Of a stretch of 16,612 nt of DNA, positions 6,980 to 13,126 are shown piece after piece (position 1 is the first letter of the stretch; every line of letters starts with the position of its first letter). Source of the stretch: an uncultured Bacillaceae bacterium (GTDB lineage: Bacteria; Bacillota; Bacilli; Bacillales; Amphibacillaceae). Made by a program: the position numbers and the translations under genes. Location of the stretch: NCBI GenBank assembly GCA_937925695.1, contig CALAMD010000014.1, positions 1-16,612 on the forward strand, given 5' to 3'. The notes under the pieces are model-generated. The model saw nothing but the letters and a program-made list of their open reading frames with translations. It had not been told where the DNA came from and did no database searches.

Positions 6980-7960
6980 TTATCTTACGAGGCCCATCGC
7001 TTCTTTGGCTTTCTGTAATGTATTGTTAGCTACTACGGCAGCTTTTTCTGCCCCTTCATTGAGAATGTCATCAAGTTTTTCAGAATGAATTAACTCTTCA
7101 TAACGTTCTTGAATAGGTTTTAGTAAATTGATCACTGCTTCAGCTACAGCTTGTTTAAAGTCACCATAGCGATAATTGGCAAATGTTTCTTCAGCAGCTT
7201 CAATCGACTCACCAGTACAGCTCGCATAAATAGCTAATAAATTAGATATACCTGGCTTGTATTCTTTGTCATATTTGACGACACCATCTGAATCAGTCAC
7301 GGCACTTTTTATTTTTTTCTCAATCTTTTTCGGATCATCGAGCATCGAAATGAATCCCCGTTCATTTTCATCCGACTTACTCATTTTTTTAGTAGGATCT
7401 TGTAAAGACATGATCCGTGCACCTACCTTAGGTGTTTGAATTTTCGGAATGACAAATGTTTCGCCATAACGGTTATTAAAACGTTGAGCTAATGTACGGG
7501 TTAATTCTAAATGCTGGGTTTGATCATCGCCAACTGGCACAATATCTGATTGATATAGTAGAATATCTGCTGCCATAAGTGCTGGATAAGTGAACAGACC
7601 AACTGATACGGCTTCTTGTCCAGCAGATTTATCCTTAAATTGTGTCATTCGCTCTAACTCACCCATATAGCTCAATGTTTGTAAAATCCAACCTAATTGA
7701 GTATGGGCAGGTACCTCAGACTGGACGAACAAAGTTGATTTCTCTGGATCAATTCCTGATGCCAAATAGAGGGCTGCCAATGAGCGTATATTTTCAGTTA
7801 ATTCTTTAGGATCTTGCGGAACTGTAATCGCATGTTCGTCAACGATACAGAAATAACAGTTATGATCCTCTTGTAACTCTACGAATTGGCGAATCGCTCC
7901 TAAATAGTTCCCAATCGTTAACGTACCACTTGGTTGAATACCTGAAAAAATTGTTTTCAT
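6980..7960 (-). CDS. trpS: Tryptophanyl-tRNA synthetase
   Basis: 326 residues from the ATG at 7960; GGAG 9 bases upstream and the family N-terminus MKTIFSGIQPSGTLTIGNYL decide the start over the ATG at 7975, which has no ribosome binding site. This class I synthetase charges tRNA-Trp using ATP. The HIGH-equivalent is TIGN (residues 15-18) and the KMSKS loop is intact at 192-196. DEHAITVPQDP, SYMGELERMTQFKDK and GDDQTQHLELTR are typical of bacterial TrpRS. Length matches the short bacterial form. It is expressed from a T-box leader, so it should respond to uncharged tRNA-Trp. It appears monocistronic. Confidence 0.97.
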   Translation of the reverse strand: MKTIFSGIQPSGTLTIGNYLGAIRQFVELQEDHNCYFCIVDEHAITVPQDPKELTENIRSLAALYLASGIDPEKSTLFVQSEVPAHTQLGWILQTLSYMGELERMTQFKDKSAGQEAVSVGLFTYPALMAADILLYQSDIVPVGDDQTQHLELTRTLAQRFNNRYGETFVIPKIQTPKVGARIMSLQDPTKKMSKSDENERGFISMLDDPKKIEKKIKSAVTDSDGVVKYDKEYKPGISNLLAIYASCTGESIEAAEETFANYRYGDFKQAVAEAVINLLKPIQERYEELIHSEKLDDILNEGAEKAAVVANNTLQKAKEAMGLVR

Positions 7961-7996
7961 CCTCGTCAACTCCATATATTATGATCGTTTAGATAT

Positions 7997-8219
7997 AAAA
8001 AAACTCATTAATCCCTCGACTTAAGGGACGAATGAGTCGCGGTGCCACCCTTATTATCTTGTTTGTACCCCAAACAAGATCACTTTTATCAATGAGCTCC
8101 AAAGTCCCATTTCCAATGATAACCTGGGCTTGTTTTCACCGGCCACAAGCTCTCTGAAAACCAAAGATACCATTGTACTTATCCTTCTTCATCACTCTAC
8201 ATATATTACGTTTTAAACT
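7997..8219 (-). ncRNA. T-box riboswitch leader of trpS (UGG specifier)
   Basis: Read on the minus strand, the leader carries the conserved T-box sequence AAGGGTGGCACCGCGAC (8036-8052). This is followed by a terminator: ACTCATTCGTCCCT (8024-8037) pairs imperfectly with AGGGATTAATGAGT (8003-8016), then U7 (7997-8003). The upstream stem I region contains GGGACTTTGGAGCTC, in which UGG (plus-strand CCA at 8099-8101) sits where the specifier codon is expected, matching tRNA-Trp and the downstream trpS. When uncharged tRNA-Trp binds, the antiterminator should form and trpS is read. Confidence 0.93.
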
Positions 8220-8225
8220 GAATTT

Positions 8226-8254
8226 ATTGTATATAATTTTATATCTGAAATCAA
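8226..8254 (-). promoter_or_regulatory. Sigma-A promoter of trpS
   Basis: On the minus strand TTGATT (8249-8254) and TACAAT (8226-8231) are separated by exactly 17 bases, predicting a start near 8219 just before the T-box leader. The -35 element lies only 9 bases from the first 42-bp repeat unit. Confidence 0.7.
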
Positions 8255-8263
8255 GTAATCAAA

Positions 8264-8515
8264 GCGAAGTCGCTCGTAAAAGGGCAAAAGTTGATCCAAA
8301 CTGGTGCGAAGTCGCTCGTAAAAGGGCGAAAGTTGATCCAAACTGATGCGAACTCGCTCGTAAAAGGGTAAAAGTTGATCCAAACTGATGTGAAGTCGCT
8401 CGTAAAAGGGCAAAAGTTGATCCAAACTGATGCGAAGTCGCTCGAAAAAGGGTAAAAGTTGATCCAAACTGGCACTAACTCGCTCGAAAAAATGGAAAAC
8501 TTGCACCAAATTAGA
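8264..8515. repeat. Tandem array of six 42-bp units
   Basis: Six head-to-tail units start at 8264, 8306, 8348, 8390, 8432 and 8474. Units 1-5 differ from each other at only a few positions; unit 6 is clearly diverged, and traces may run to about 8555. Conserved cores in each unit are TCGCTCG, AAAAGGG and AAGTTGATCCAAACTG. Because 42 is divisible by three, two minus-strand frames stay open through the array, reading as 14-residue repeats of the type SLDQLLPFYERLRI; I judge these non-coding because neither has a ribosome binding site and one runs through the trpS promoter. The two 21-base halves of each unit also resemble each other. Confidence 0.95.
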
Positions 8516-8539
8516 GGAATCGTGCTTTAAATCTAGCAA

Positions 8540-8738
8540 ACTCAGTCGTAAATGCTAGTAAGTGTTTCAAAACCTTATATGGTGTGCCATGTCGAGCGTT
8601 AAAATGATATCTTTCTAACCTTATGATCCGTCAAAAGCGATTTAGTTTATTAGTATATTAGTCCCATTCAGACAAACTTCAACATTTTTCCATTCAATTT
8701 TGATACATCCTCATTTATAATAGATATATCAGTGAAAA
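8540..8738. other. Intergenic stretch before the DUF4015 gene
   Basis: About 200 AT-rich bases between the repeat array and the next gene. The only notable item is a perfect TATAAT at 8716-8721, with a weak TTCAAT (8693-8698) 17 bases upstream, which may be the promoter of the downstream gene. A TTGATA at 8700-8705 is too close (10 bases) to pair with it. No gene is seen. Confidence 0.45.
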
Positions 8739-8753
8739 ATGGAGATAGATTAC

Positions 8754-9959
8754 ATGCCCAAAAAACATTTAACAATCGTATTATTTATTCTAATGATCTT
8801 CCTTATGATTTGGGGCCCAAATGTAAGTGAAGCATCAACAAGCAAATATGTTCGTTTTCACCAAGAAAGAACGACCAATCTTAAACTCATCCCTGAAAAT
8901 ATATCGTTTCAACGCTTTGTTTTTGATTCTGGTCTGCACTTTGAATATCCGGATGCGGTTAGAGGAATCTATGTAACTGGACATTCAGCAGGTGGTAGTC
9001 GATTTGAGCAATTAATAGATTTAATAGAAAATTCCGATTTAAACGCAATGGTTATTGATATTAAAGATGACTGGGGAAATATCACATTTCAAGTAGATGA
9101 GGATTCACCTTATGCAGAATTTGCGAAGAATTATATTAGTGATCCAGAGCAAATGATGAAAGTACTTGAAGAAAAACAAATTTACCCAATTGCTCGGATT
9201 GTTGCTTTTAAAGACACCGTATTAGCTGAACGGAGACCAGACCTTTCTTTTACACAAAATGGTGAGGTTTGGAAAAACAACCGTAATGAAGCATTTGTCA
9301 ATCCGTTCTTAAAAGAAGTATGGGACCACAATATCAATATCGCCAAAATGGCAGTTGAATTAGGATTTCAAGATATTCAATTTGACTATGTTCGATTTCC
9401 AGAAGGATTTGAACTACGGGATGAAGAGTTAGTATATGATCAAGGTGAATATGCCAACTCTGAATTAAACAATATTCAGCGTCGCGTTGAGGCAGTAACA
9501 GATTTTGTTAAGTATGCTCGGGAAACATTAGGGCAATATGGCGTAGATGTTTCGGTAGATATATTTGGCTATGCTGCTACTATTCCGGAAACACCAGGTA
9601 TTGGTCAGAACTTCACAAAAATAGCTGAAAATGTAGATGTAATTTCATCTATGATCTATCCAAGCCATTGGACGGCTCATTACTTTGGTATTCCTTTTCC
9701 AGATAAAGAACCATATCGACTCGTTACGGAATATGCCAAGGTCGAAAATGAACTCTTAAGTAAGTTAGACGATCCACCCATCTCAAGACCTTGGATTCAA
9801 GATTTCGAAGCTCCTTGGTTATACAATGGACCGGTAATGCAATATGGTAAAGAGGAAGTTGAAGCCCAGATTAAAGCATTAAATGAACAAGGAATATTTG
9901 AATTTCTGCTTTGGAATGCGGGCAATGAATATACACGAGGGGTAAACTATATCCCTTAA
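8754..9959 (+). CDS. Exported DUF4015-type putative glycoside hydrolase
   Basis: 401 residues from the ATG at 8754, chosen because GGAG lies 9 bases upstream; the ATG at 8739 overlaps that site. An N-terminal signal peptide is clear (PKKH, a hydrophobic run to about residue 21, likely cleavage after Ala27 in VSEA), so the protein should be secreted or remain wall-associated. The rest resembles the DUF4015 (COG1306) putative glycosyl hydrolase TIM barrel: RGIYVTGHSAGG near residues 70-81, VIDIKDDWG at 100-108, FQDIQFDYVRFPEGF at 205-219 and VSVDIFGY at 267-273. Asp211 in the DYVRFP motif and acidic residues at strand ends (Asp102, Asp269) are candidate catalytic residues. The substrate is unknown; envelope or capsular polysaccharide is an inference. 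The neighbours trpS and spx do not explain it. Confidence 0.85.
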   Translation: MPKKHLTIVLFILMIFLMIWGPNVSEASTSKYVRFHQERTTNLKLIPENISFQRFVFDSGLHFEYPDAVRGIYVTGHSAGGSRFEQLIDLIENSDLNAMVIDIKDDWGNITFQVDEDSPYAEFAKNYISDPEQMMKVLEEKQIYPIARIVAFKDTVLAERRPDLSFTQNGEVWKNNRNEAFVNPFLKEVWDHNINIAKMAVELGFQDIQFDYVRFPEGFELRDEELVYDQGEYANSELNNIQRRVEAVTDFVKYARETLGQYGVDVSVDIFGYAATIPETPGIGQNFTKIAENVDVISSMIYPSHWTAHYFGIPFPDKEPYRLVTEYAKVENELLSKLDDPPISRPWIQDFEAPWLYNGPVMQYGKEEVEAQIKALNEQGIFEFLLWNAGNEYTRGVNYIP

Positions 9960-9998
9960 TACCTAGAAAAATAACATGTTTCATGAAAAAAATATTTC

Positions 9999-10035
9999 TG
10001 ACCATGCTACTTGTACGTACAGCATTTTAAGGTCA
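9999..10035 (+). terminator. Weak hairpin after the DUF4015 gene
   Basis: Nested arms TGACC...GGTCA and ATGCT...AGCAT enclose a short self-complementary core (TGTACGTACA). The outer arms are offset by a five-base bulge and no proper T-run follows, so this may be a poor terminator or another structure. Confidence 0.3.
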
Positions 10036-10065
10036 AAATGGCACATATTTATTCGACTGAATCAT

Positions 10066-10091
10066 GTTTAAAATGTGAATTAGATGGTTAT
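10066..10091 (+). promoter_or_regulatory. Possible sigma-B promoter upstream of spx
   Basis: GTTTAA (10066-10071) is followed after 14 bases by GGTTAT (10086-10091), close to the general-stress consensus GTTTAA-N12-14-GGGWAT with one mismatch. It lies about 190 bases before spx. In B. subtilis spx is also reached by a sigma-B promoter. In an AT-rich genome chance is possible. Confidence 0.4.
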
Positions 10092-10186
10092 GTTAGTATT
10101 AATTCACAATTAGCAACTCCATTTGTGAACATTGTGTGAACGTTTGTGCCAAATGTAAAAAACTTTGAATAGACCCTACCTTTAGC

Positions 10187-10216
10187 TTGACAAATGTAGT
10201 ATAATCTACATATAGG
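10187..10216 (+). promoter_or_regulatory. Probable main spx promoter with overlapping dyad
   Basis: A perfect TTGACA (10187-10192) is followed after 18 bases by TATAGG (10211-10216). A perfect TATAAT (10200-10205) lies between them but is only 7 bases from TTGACA, so it cannot use that -35. The TATAAT is the centre of a perfect dyad, ATGTAG-TATAAT-CTACAT (10194-10211), which would place a repressor across the promoter spacer. Which -10 is used is uncertain. Confidence 0.45.
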
Positions 10217-10281
10217 GTTATTCACTGTAAATGTTTGTAATAATGACCATATACTGAATAGAGATGAGGAGTGAAGTATTC

Positions 10282-10677
10282 ATGGTAACACTTTATACCT
10301 CACCAAGTTGTACATCTTGCAGAAAAGCAAAAGCATGGTTAGAAGAACATAATATTCCGTTTAAAGAACGAAATATTTTTTCTGAGCCATTATCATTGGA
10401 TGAGATAAAGGAAATATTGCGGATGACTGAAGATGGTACGGATGAGATTATTTCAACACGTTCAAAAGTGTTCCAACAACTAGATGTTGATATTGATCAA
10501 CTTCCTTTACGGGACCTATTTGAATTAATTCAAAAAAATCCTGGCTTGTTGAGAAGACCAATTATTCTTGATGAAAAACGTCTGCAAGTTGGTTATAACG
10601 AAGATGAGATTCGTCGGTTCTTACCGCGTTCTGTACGGACATTCCAGTTAAGAGAAATACAAAAAATGGTCAACTAA
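10282..10677 (+). CDS. spx: Redox-sensing transcriptional regulator Spx
   Basis: 131 residues, identical in length to B. subtilis Spx, from the ATG at 10282 behind AGGAG (10267-10271); the ATG at 10264 would add six residues over that site. The ArsC-like thioredoxin fold starts MVTLYTSPSCTSCRKA with the redox switch Cys10-x-x-Cys13. Gly52 and the STRSKVFQ block, needed for contact with the RNA polymerase alpha C-terminal domain, are present, as is LLRRPIILDEKRLQVGYNED. On disulfide stress Spx binds polymerase, turns on thiol-homeostasis genes and blocks activator-dependent transcription. It is normally degraded by ClpXP with the adaptor SpxH, encoded at the far right of this window. The C-terminus ends MVN rather than LAN as I recall for B. 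subtilis. Confidence 0.97.
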   Translation: MVTLYTSPSCTSCRKAKAWLEEHNIPFKERNIFSEPLSLDEIKEILRMTEDGTDEIISTRSKVFQQLDVDIDQLPLRDLFELIQKNPGLLRRPIILDEKRLQVGYNEDEIRRFLPRSVRTFQLREIQKMVN

Positions 10678-10718
10678 CTGAATGATACGGATGTTTTACC
10701 AATTCAATATGTGATGTG

Positions 10719-10760
10719 ATAACGCAGGGCTATGTTGTAGGGCTTCTGCGTTATTATTAT
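10719..10760 (+). terminator. Probable terminator of spx
   Basis: ATAACGCAG (10719-10727) pairs perfectly with CTGCGTTAT (10746-10754), leaving an 18-base loop that can form a small inner stem (CTAT/TAG). A T-rich TATTATT stretch rather than a pure T-run follows. It lies 41 bases after the spx stop. Confidence 0.6.
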
Positions 10761-10806
10761 CCATAAAATACAACATGACAAAAGGGATACAGTACGTTAT
10801 GATAAG

Positions 10807-10827
10807 AAACATAAATTATTTATGTTT
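10807..10827. other. Perfect 21-bp palindrome in the spx-mecA gap
   Basis: AAACATAAAT and its exact reverse complement ATTTATGTTT flank a single T. It lies in the 318-base gap between spx and mecA, about 170 bases before mecA. It has no G-C pairs beyond one per arm and lacks a T-run, so it looks more like a binding site than a terminator. The rest of the gap shows no gene and no convincing promoter. Confidence 0.5.
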
Positions 10828-10995
10828 TTATAGGCATTTAAGTTTTCAGAATCCATCATCATATCATACAATAACATTATATCCATTTTATGAATGAAGT
10901 TATGACAAATTGTAGATATATAAATCTTACAAAATAACCTTAATGATGACTAGTTTAATAGAACAGACTTTTCCAGTGGAAGGGAGAGGTAGCTA

Positions 10996-11655
10996 ATGGA
11001 AATAGAGAGGATTAACGATCATACGATTAAGTTTTATATCTCTTATTTAGATATTGAAGATCGTGGGTTTGAAAGAGAAGAAATTTGGTATGATCGCGAA
11101 CGTAGCGAGCAACTTTTTTGGCAAATGATCGAAGAAGTGAATAGTAAGGAAGCAGATTTCGTCTTTGAAGGACCATTATGGATCCAAGTGCAAGCCCTTG
11201 AAAAAGGTATTGAAGTCATCGTAACTAAATCGCAAGTCTTAAAGGACGAAAATTTCAATTTACCGATGCTCGCCAATCAGGAAAAGCTTGAAAATATTTT
11301 TGGAAAAAATTTAGCAGATAGCGACTTGAATATATTATCAGAAGAAGTTGATCAAGACTTGTCTATTGTCGTTTCGTTCCGAGACTTTGAAGATGTGATT
11401 CAATTTAGTCATTATTTCTCCGTTGCTCAAGATGAGTATACGGATTCGTTATATCATTACGATGGTAAATATTATTTATATGTTACCTACAACCTTGCTA
11501 CAACAGAAGATGATACGGTAGAAGATATGTTAAGCCAAATGCTTGAATTTGCTGAAGAAACTGACATGAGTATTCATGTTTTAGAGGAGTACGGTAACAA
11601 AATATTTACCAACCATGCTATTCGTGAAATAAAACAATATTTTCCTATTAAATAA
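10996..11655 (+). CDS. mecA: MecA adaptor protein of the ClpC protease
   Basis: 219 residues, matching family length. The N-terminal target-binding domain begins MEIERINDHTIKFYISYLDI and continues EDRGFEREEIWYDRERSEQLFWQM. WIQVQALEKGIEVIVTKSQ closes this domain. A short acidic linker follows, then the C-terminal ClpC-binding domain (about 125-219) with VVSFRDFEDVIQFSHYF and EYGNKIFTNHAIREIKQYF. The adaptor feeds substrates to ClpCP; in B. subtilis these include ComK and ComS, so MecA holds competence off. GGGAGAGG precedes the ATG. It ends in its own terminator and so appears monocistronic. No residue essential to the family is obviously missing. Confidence 0.97.
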   Translation: MEIERINDHTIKFYISYLDIEDRGFEREEIWYDRERSEQLFWQMIEEVNSKEADFVFEGPLWIQVQALEKGIEVIVTKSQVLKDENFNLPMLANQEKLENIFGKNLADSDLNILSEEVDQDLSIVVSFRDFEDVIQFSHYFSVAQDEYTDSLYHYDGKYYLYVTYNLATTEDDTVEDMLSQMLEFAEETDMSIHVLEEYGNKIFTNHAIREIKQYFPIK

Positions 11656-11656
11656 A

Positions 11657-11690
11657 AGACACTCTACATTGTAAGGGTGTCTGTTTTTTT
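11657..11690 (+). terminator. Rho-independent terminator of mecA
   Basis: AGACACTCT (11657-11665) pairs with AGGGTGTCT (11674-11682) with one G-T pair and an 8-base loop, followed by G and a run of seven T. Confidence 0.9.
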
Positions 11691-11711
11691 ATGTCTTTTA
11701 AGCATGTAAGT

Positions 11712-11745
11712 AAAATGATCTTTTTATTCATTATTATTGCGTATT
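11712..11745 (+). promoter_or_regulatory. Candidate ComK box upstream of coiA
   Basis: AAAA-TGATC-TTTT (11712-11724) is a perfect ComK AT-box (A4-N5-T4). After 8 bases comes ATTA-TTGCG-TATT (11733-11745), matching six of eight defined positions; 8 is one of the known ComK-box spacings. A weak promoter, TTGCGT (11737-11742) and TATTAG (11760-11765) with 17-base spacing, lies just inside and downstream, as expected for a ComK-activated gene. AT-richness makes chance possible. Confidence 0.45.
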
Positions 11746-11819
11746 TTCTAAAATTAACTTATTAGCAGGATAAAACAGGCGGAAGGTCGAATGTGTTGGC
11801 AGGAGGTGGTATTTCAAAG

Positions 11820-13007
11820 ATGTTACAAGCAATAGCAAATGATGGTGCTGTTGTTACCCTCGCTCTGCTGACCAAAGCGGAAATAGAATTTCATCGAAAA
11901 CATTCGACGTTTATCTGTCCGACCTGTCGTCATCCTGTTCTGATCAAAGCTGGCCAGAAAACTGTTCCTCATTTTGCCCACTATCCTCAAAGTGATTGTC
12001 CTTCAAGAGGAGGTGGCGAAGGTCCTTATCATAAAAAGGGTAAATTATTGCTTTATCTTTGGCTGAAAAAGCAATTTATAGATGTTGCTTTAGAAAAGTA
12101 TTTGCCTAGGATTAAACAACAACCTGATCTGTATTTGAAAATAGGCGACAAACGCATCGTAATCGAATATCAATGTTCACGAGTAGATATCCGTTCAATC
12201 CTACAACGAAATCAAGGCTATTTATCAGCTGGAATTATTCCTATTTGGATATTAGGTGCTAACTTATTTAATAGAAAAGGCCCCTATCATTTAAAAGTTG
12301 ATTCCTTTCTGTTACAATTTGTACATCAGTTTAATCCATCATATCCACTCACTTTGTTCTTCTTTTGTCCTCATTCCTTGCAACTTGTATCCTTTACTGA
12401 TTTTTTTATCAACAAAAACAACCAAGCAATTGGTAAGTTTATTTTTTCTAAATTAACCACAATTAAATTCAACCAGCTTTTTTATCAAAAACATTTTTCA
12501 AGAAATACATTGTATCGGTTATGGAAAGCTGAAAAACGTAATTTTCGTCTTAAACCACGTTTATCCAAATTTGGGAAAACGCGATCCTGGTATCAATGGT
12601 TGTACTTGCAAAACGTTCAAATTGATTATTTACCTTCGATCATACATTTACCAATTAGTAGTCAATACTTGATGAAGAGGCCTCTATGGGAGTGGCAAAG
12701 CCGGTTATGCTTGGATATTCTCTATCAGAAGAAAATTGGCTCTCTCTTTCGTCTACAAACTTGTATGCATCGGTTAAAGCATGATACTAATTCTGCTAAT
12801 TATTTCCCCCTCATATCCCCCCAACTTCACCCAGTTTCTGAATATTTACAGATACTTACTCAGCTACGTATCATTGAAGCAGTAGCCCACGATACGTATA
12901 AAATCTTAACGCCTATTAGCCTACACAGAAGTCTTGATGAATCATTAGCTAAAGACAGCCAGTTAATGGATCAACTTATTGAGCATGCTGTTAAAGGAAA
13001 TATTTAG
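11820..13007 (+). CDS. coiA: Competence protein CoiA
   Basis: 395 residues from the ATG at 11820; AGGAGGT (11801-11807) lies 12 bases upstream, rather far, and the in-frame GTG at 11793 is the alternative. The N-terminus has a zinc-finger-like set: Cys33 and Cys36 (FICPTC), then VPHFAHY (His51, His54) and Cys60. A nuclease-like core follows: QPDLYL (Asp103), IVIEYQCS (Glu116, Gln118), resembling a PD-(D/E)xK site of the CoiA family, then RNQGYLSAGIIPIWILG. The C-terminal half is basic, aromatic and poorly conserved. CoiA promotes recombination of incoming DNA during transformation. Its place between mecA and pepF matches B. subtilis. The intact reading frame suggests the organism keeps some competence capacity. 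Confidence 0.92.
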   Translation: MLQAIANDGAVVTLALLTKAEIEFHRKHSTFICPTCRHPVLIKAGQKTVPHFAHYPQSDCPSRGGGEGPYHKKGKLLLYLWLKKQFIDVALEKYLPRIKQQPDLYLKIGDKRIVIEYQCSRVDIRSILQRNQGYLSAGIIPIWILGANLFNRKGPYHLKVDSFLLQFVHQFNPSYPLTLFFFCPHSLQLVSFTDFFINKNNQAIGKFIFSKLTTIKFNQLFYQKHFSRNTLYRLWKAEKRNFRLKPRLSKFGKTRSWYQWLYLQNVQIDYLPSIIHLPISSQYLMKRPLWEWQSRLCLDILYQKKIGSLFRLQTCMHRLKHDTNSANYFPLISPQLHPVSEYLQILTQLRIIEAVAHDTYKILTPISLHRSLDESLAKDSQLMDQLIEHAVKGNI

Positions 13008-13126
13008 CTAAATGTAAAAATATCAAACATATTACAAGCATGAATAGGGTATTATTCGTTATACTAATATAAGTGAGCTATTGCATGATTCATGCTGGAA
13101 AACTATTTTTTAAGGAGGAGACTAGT

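Noticed and set aside
8213..8539. A 108-residue minus-strand open frame, and a second frame at 8251-8475, through the repeat array
   Set aside because: Both exist because the unit is 42 bases (14 codons). The longer one starts at TTG without a ribosome binding site and runs into the trpS promoter and leader.
10187..10205. TTGACA plus TATAAT read as one perfect spx promoter
   Set aside because: Only 7 bases separate the hexamers, far from the 16-18 needed. The TTGACA more likely pairs with TATAGG at 10211.
10850..10866. TTTTCAGAA core of a CodY box upstream of mecA
   Set aside because: The core matches but the flanks fail, with about five mismatches over the 15-base consensus, which is common by chance in AT-rich DNA.
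11750..11762. AAAA-TTAAC-TTAT as the second ComK AT-box
   Set aside because: The spacing to the first box is 25 bases, not one of the recognised 8, 18 or 31, so the weaker box at 8 bases was preferred.
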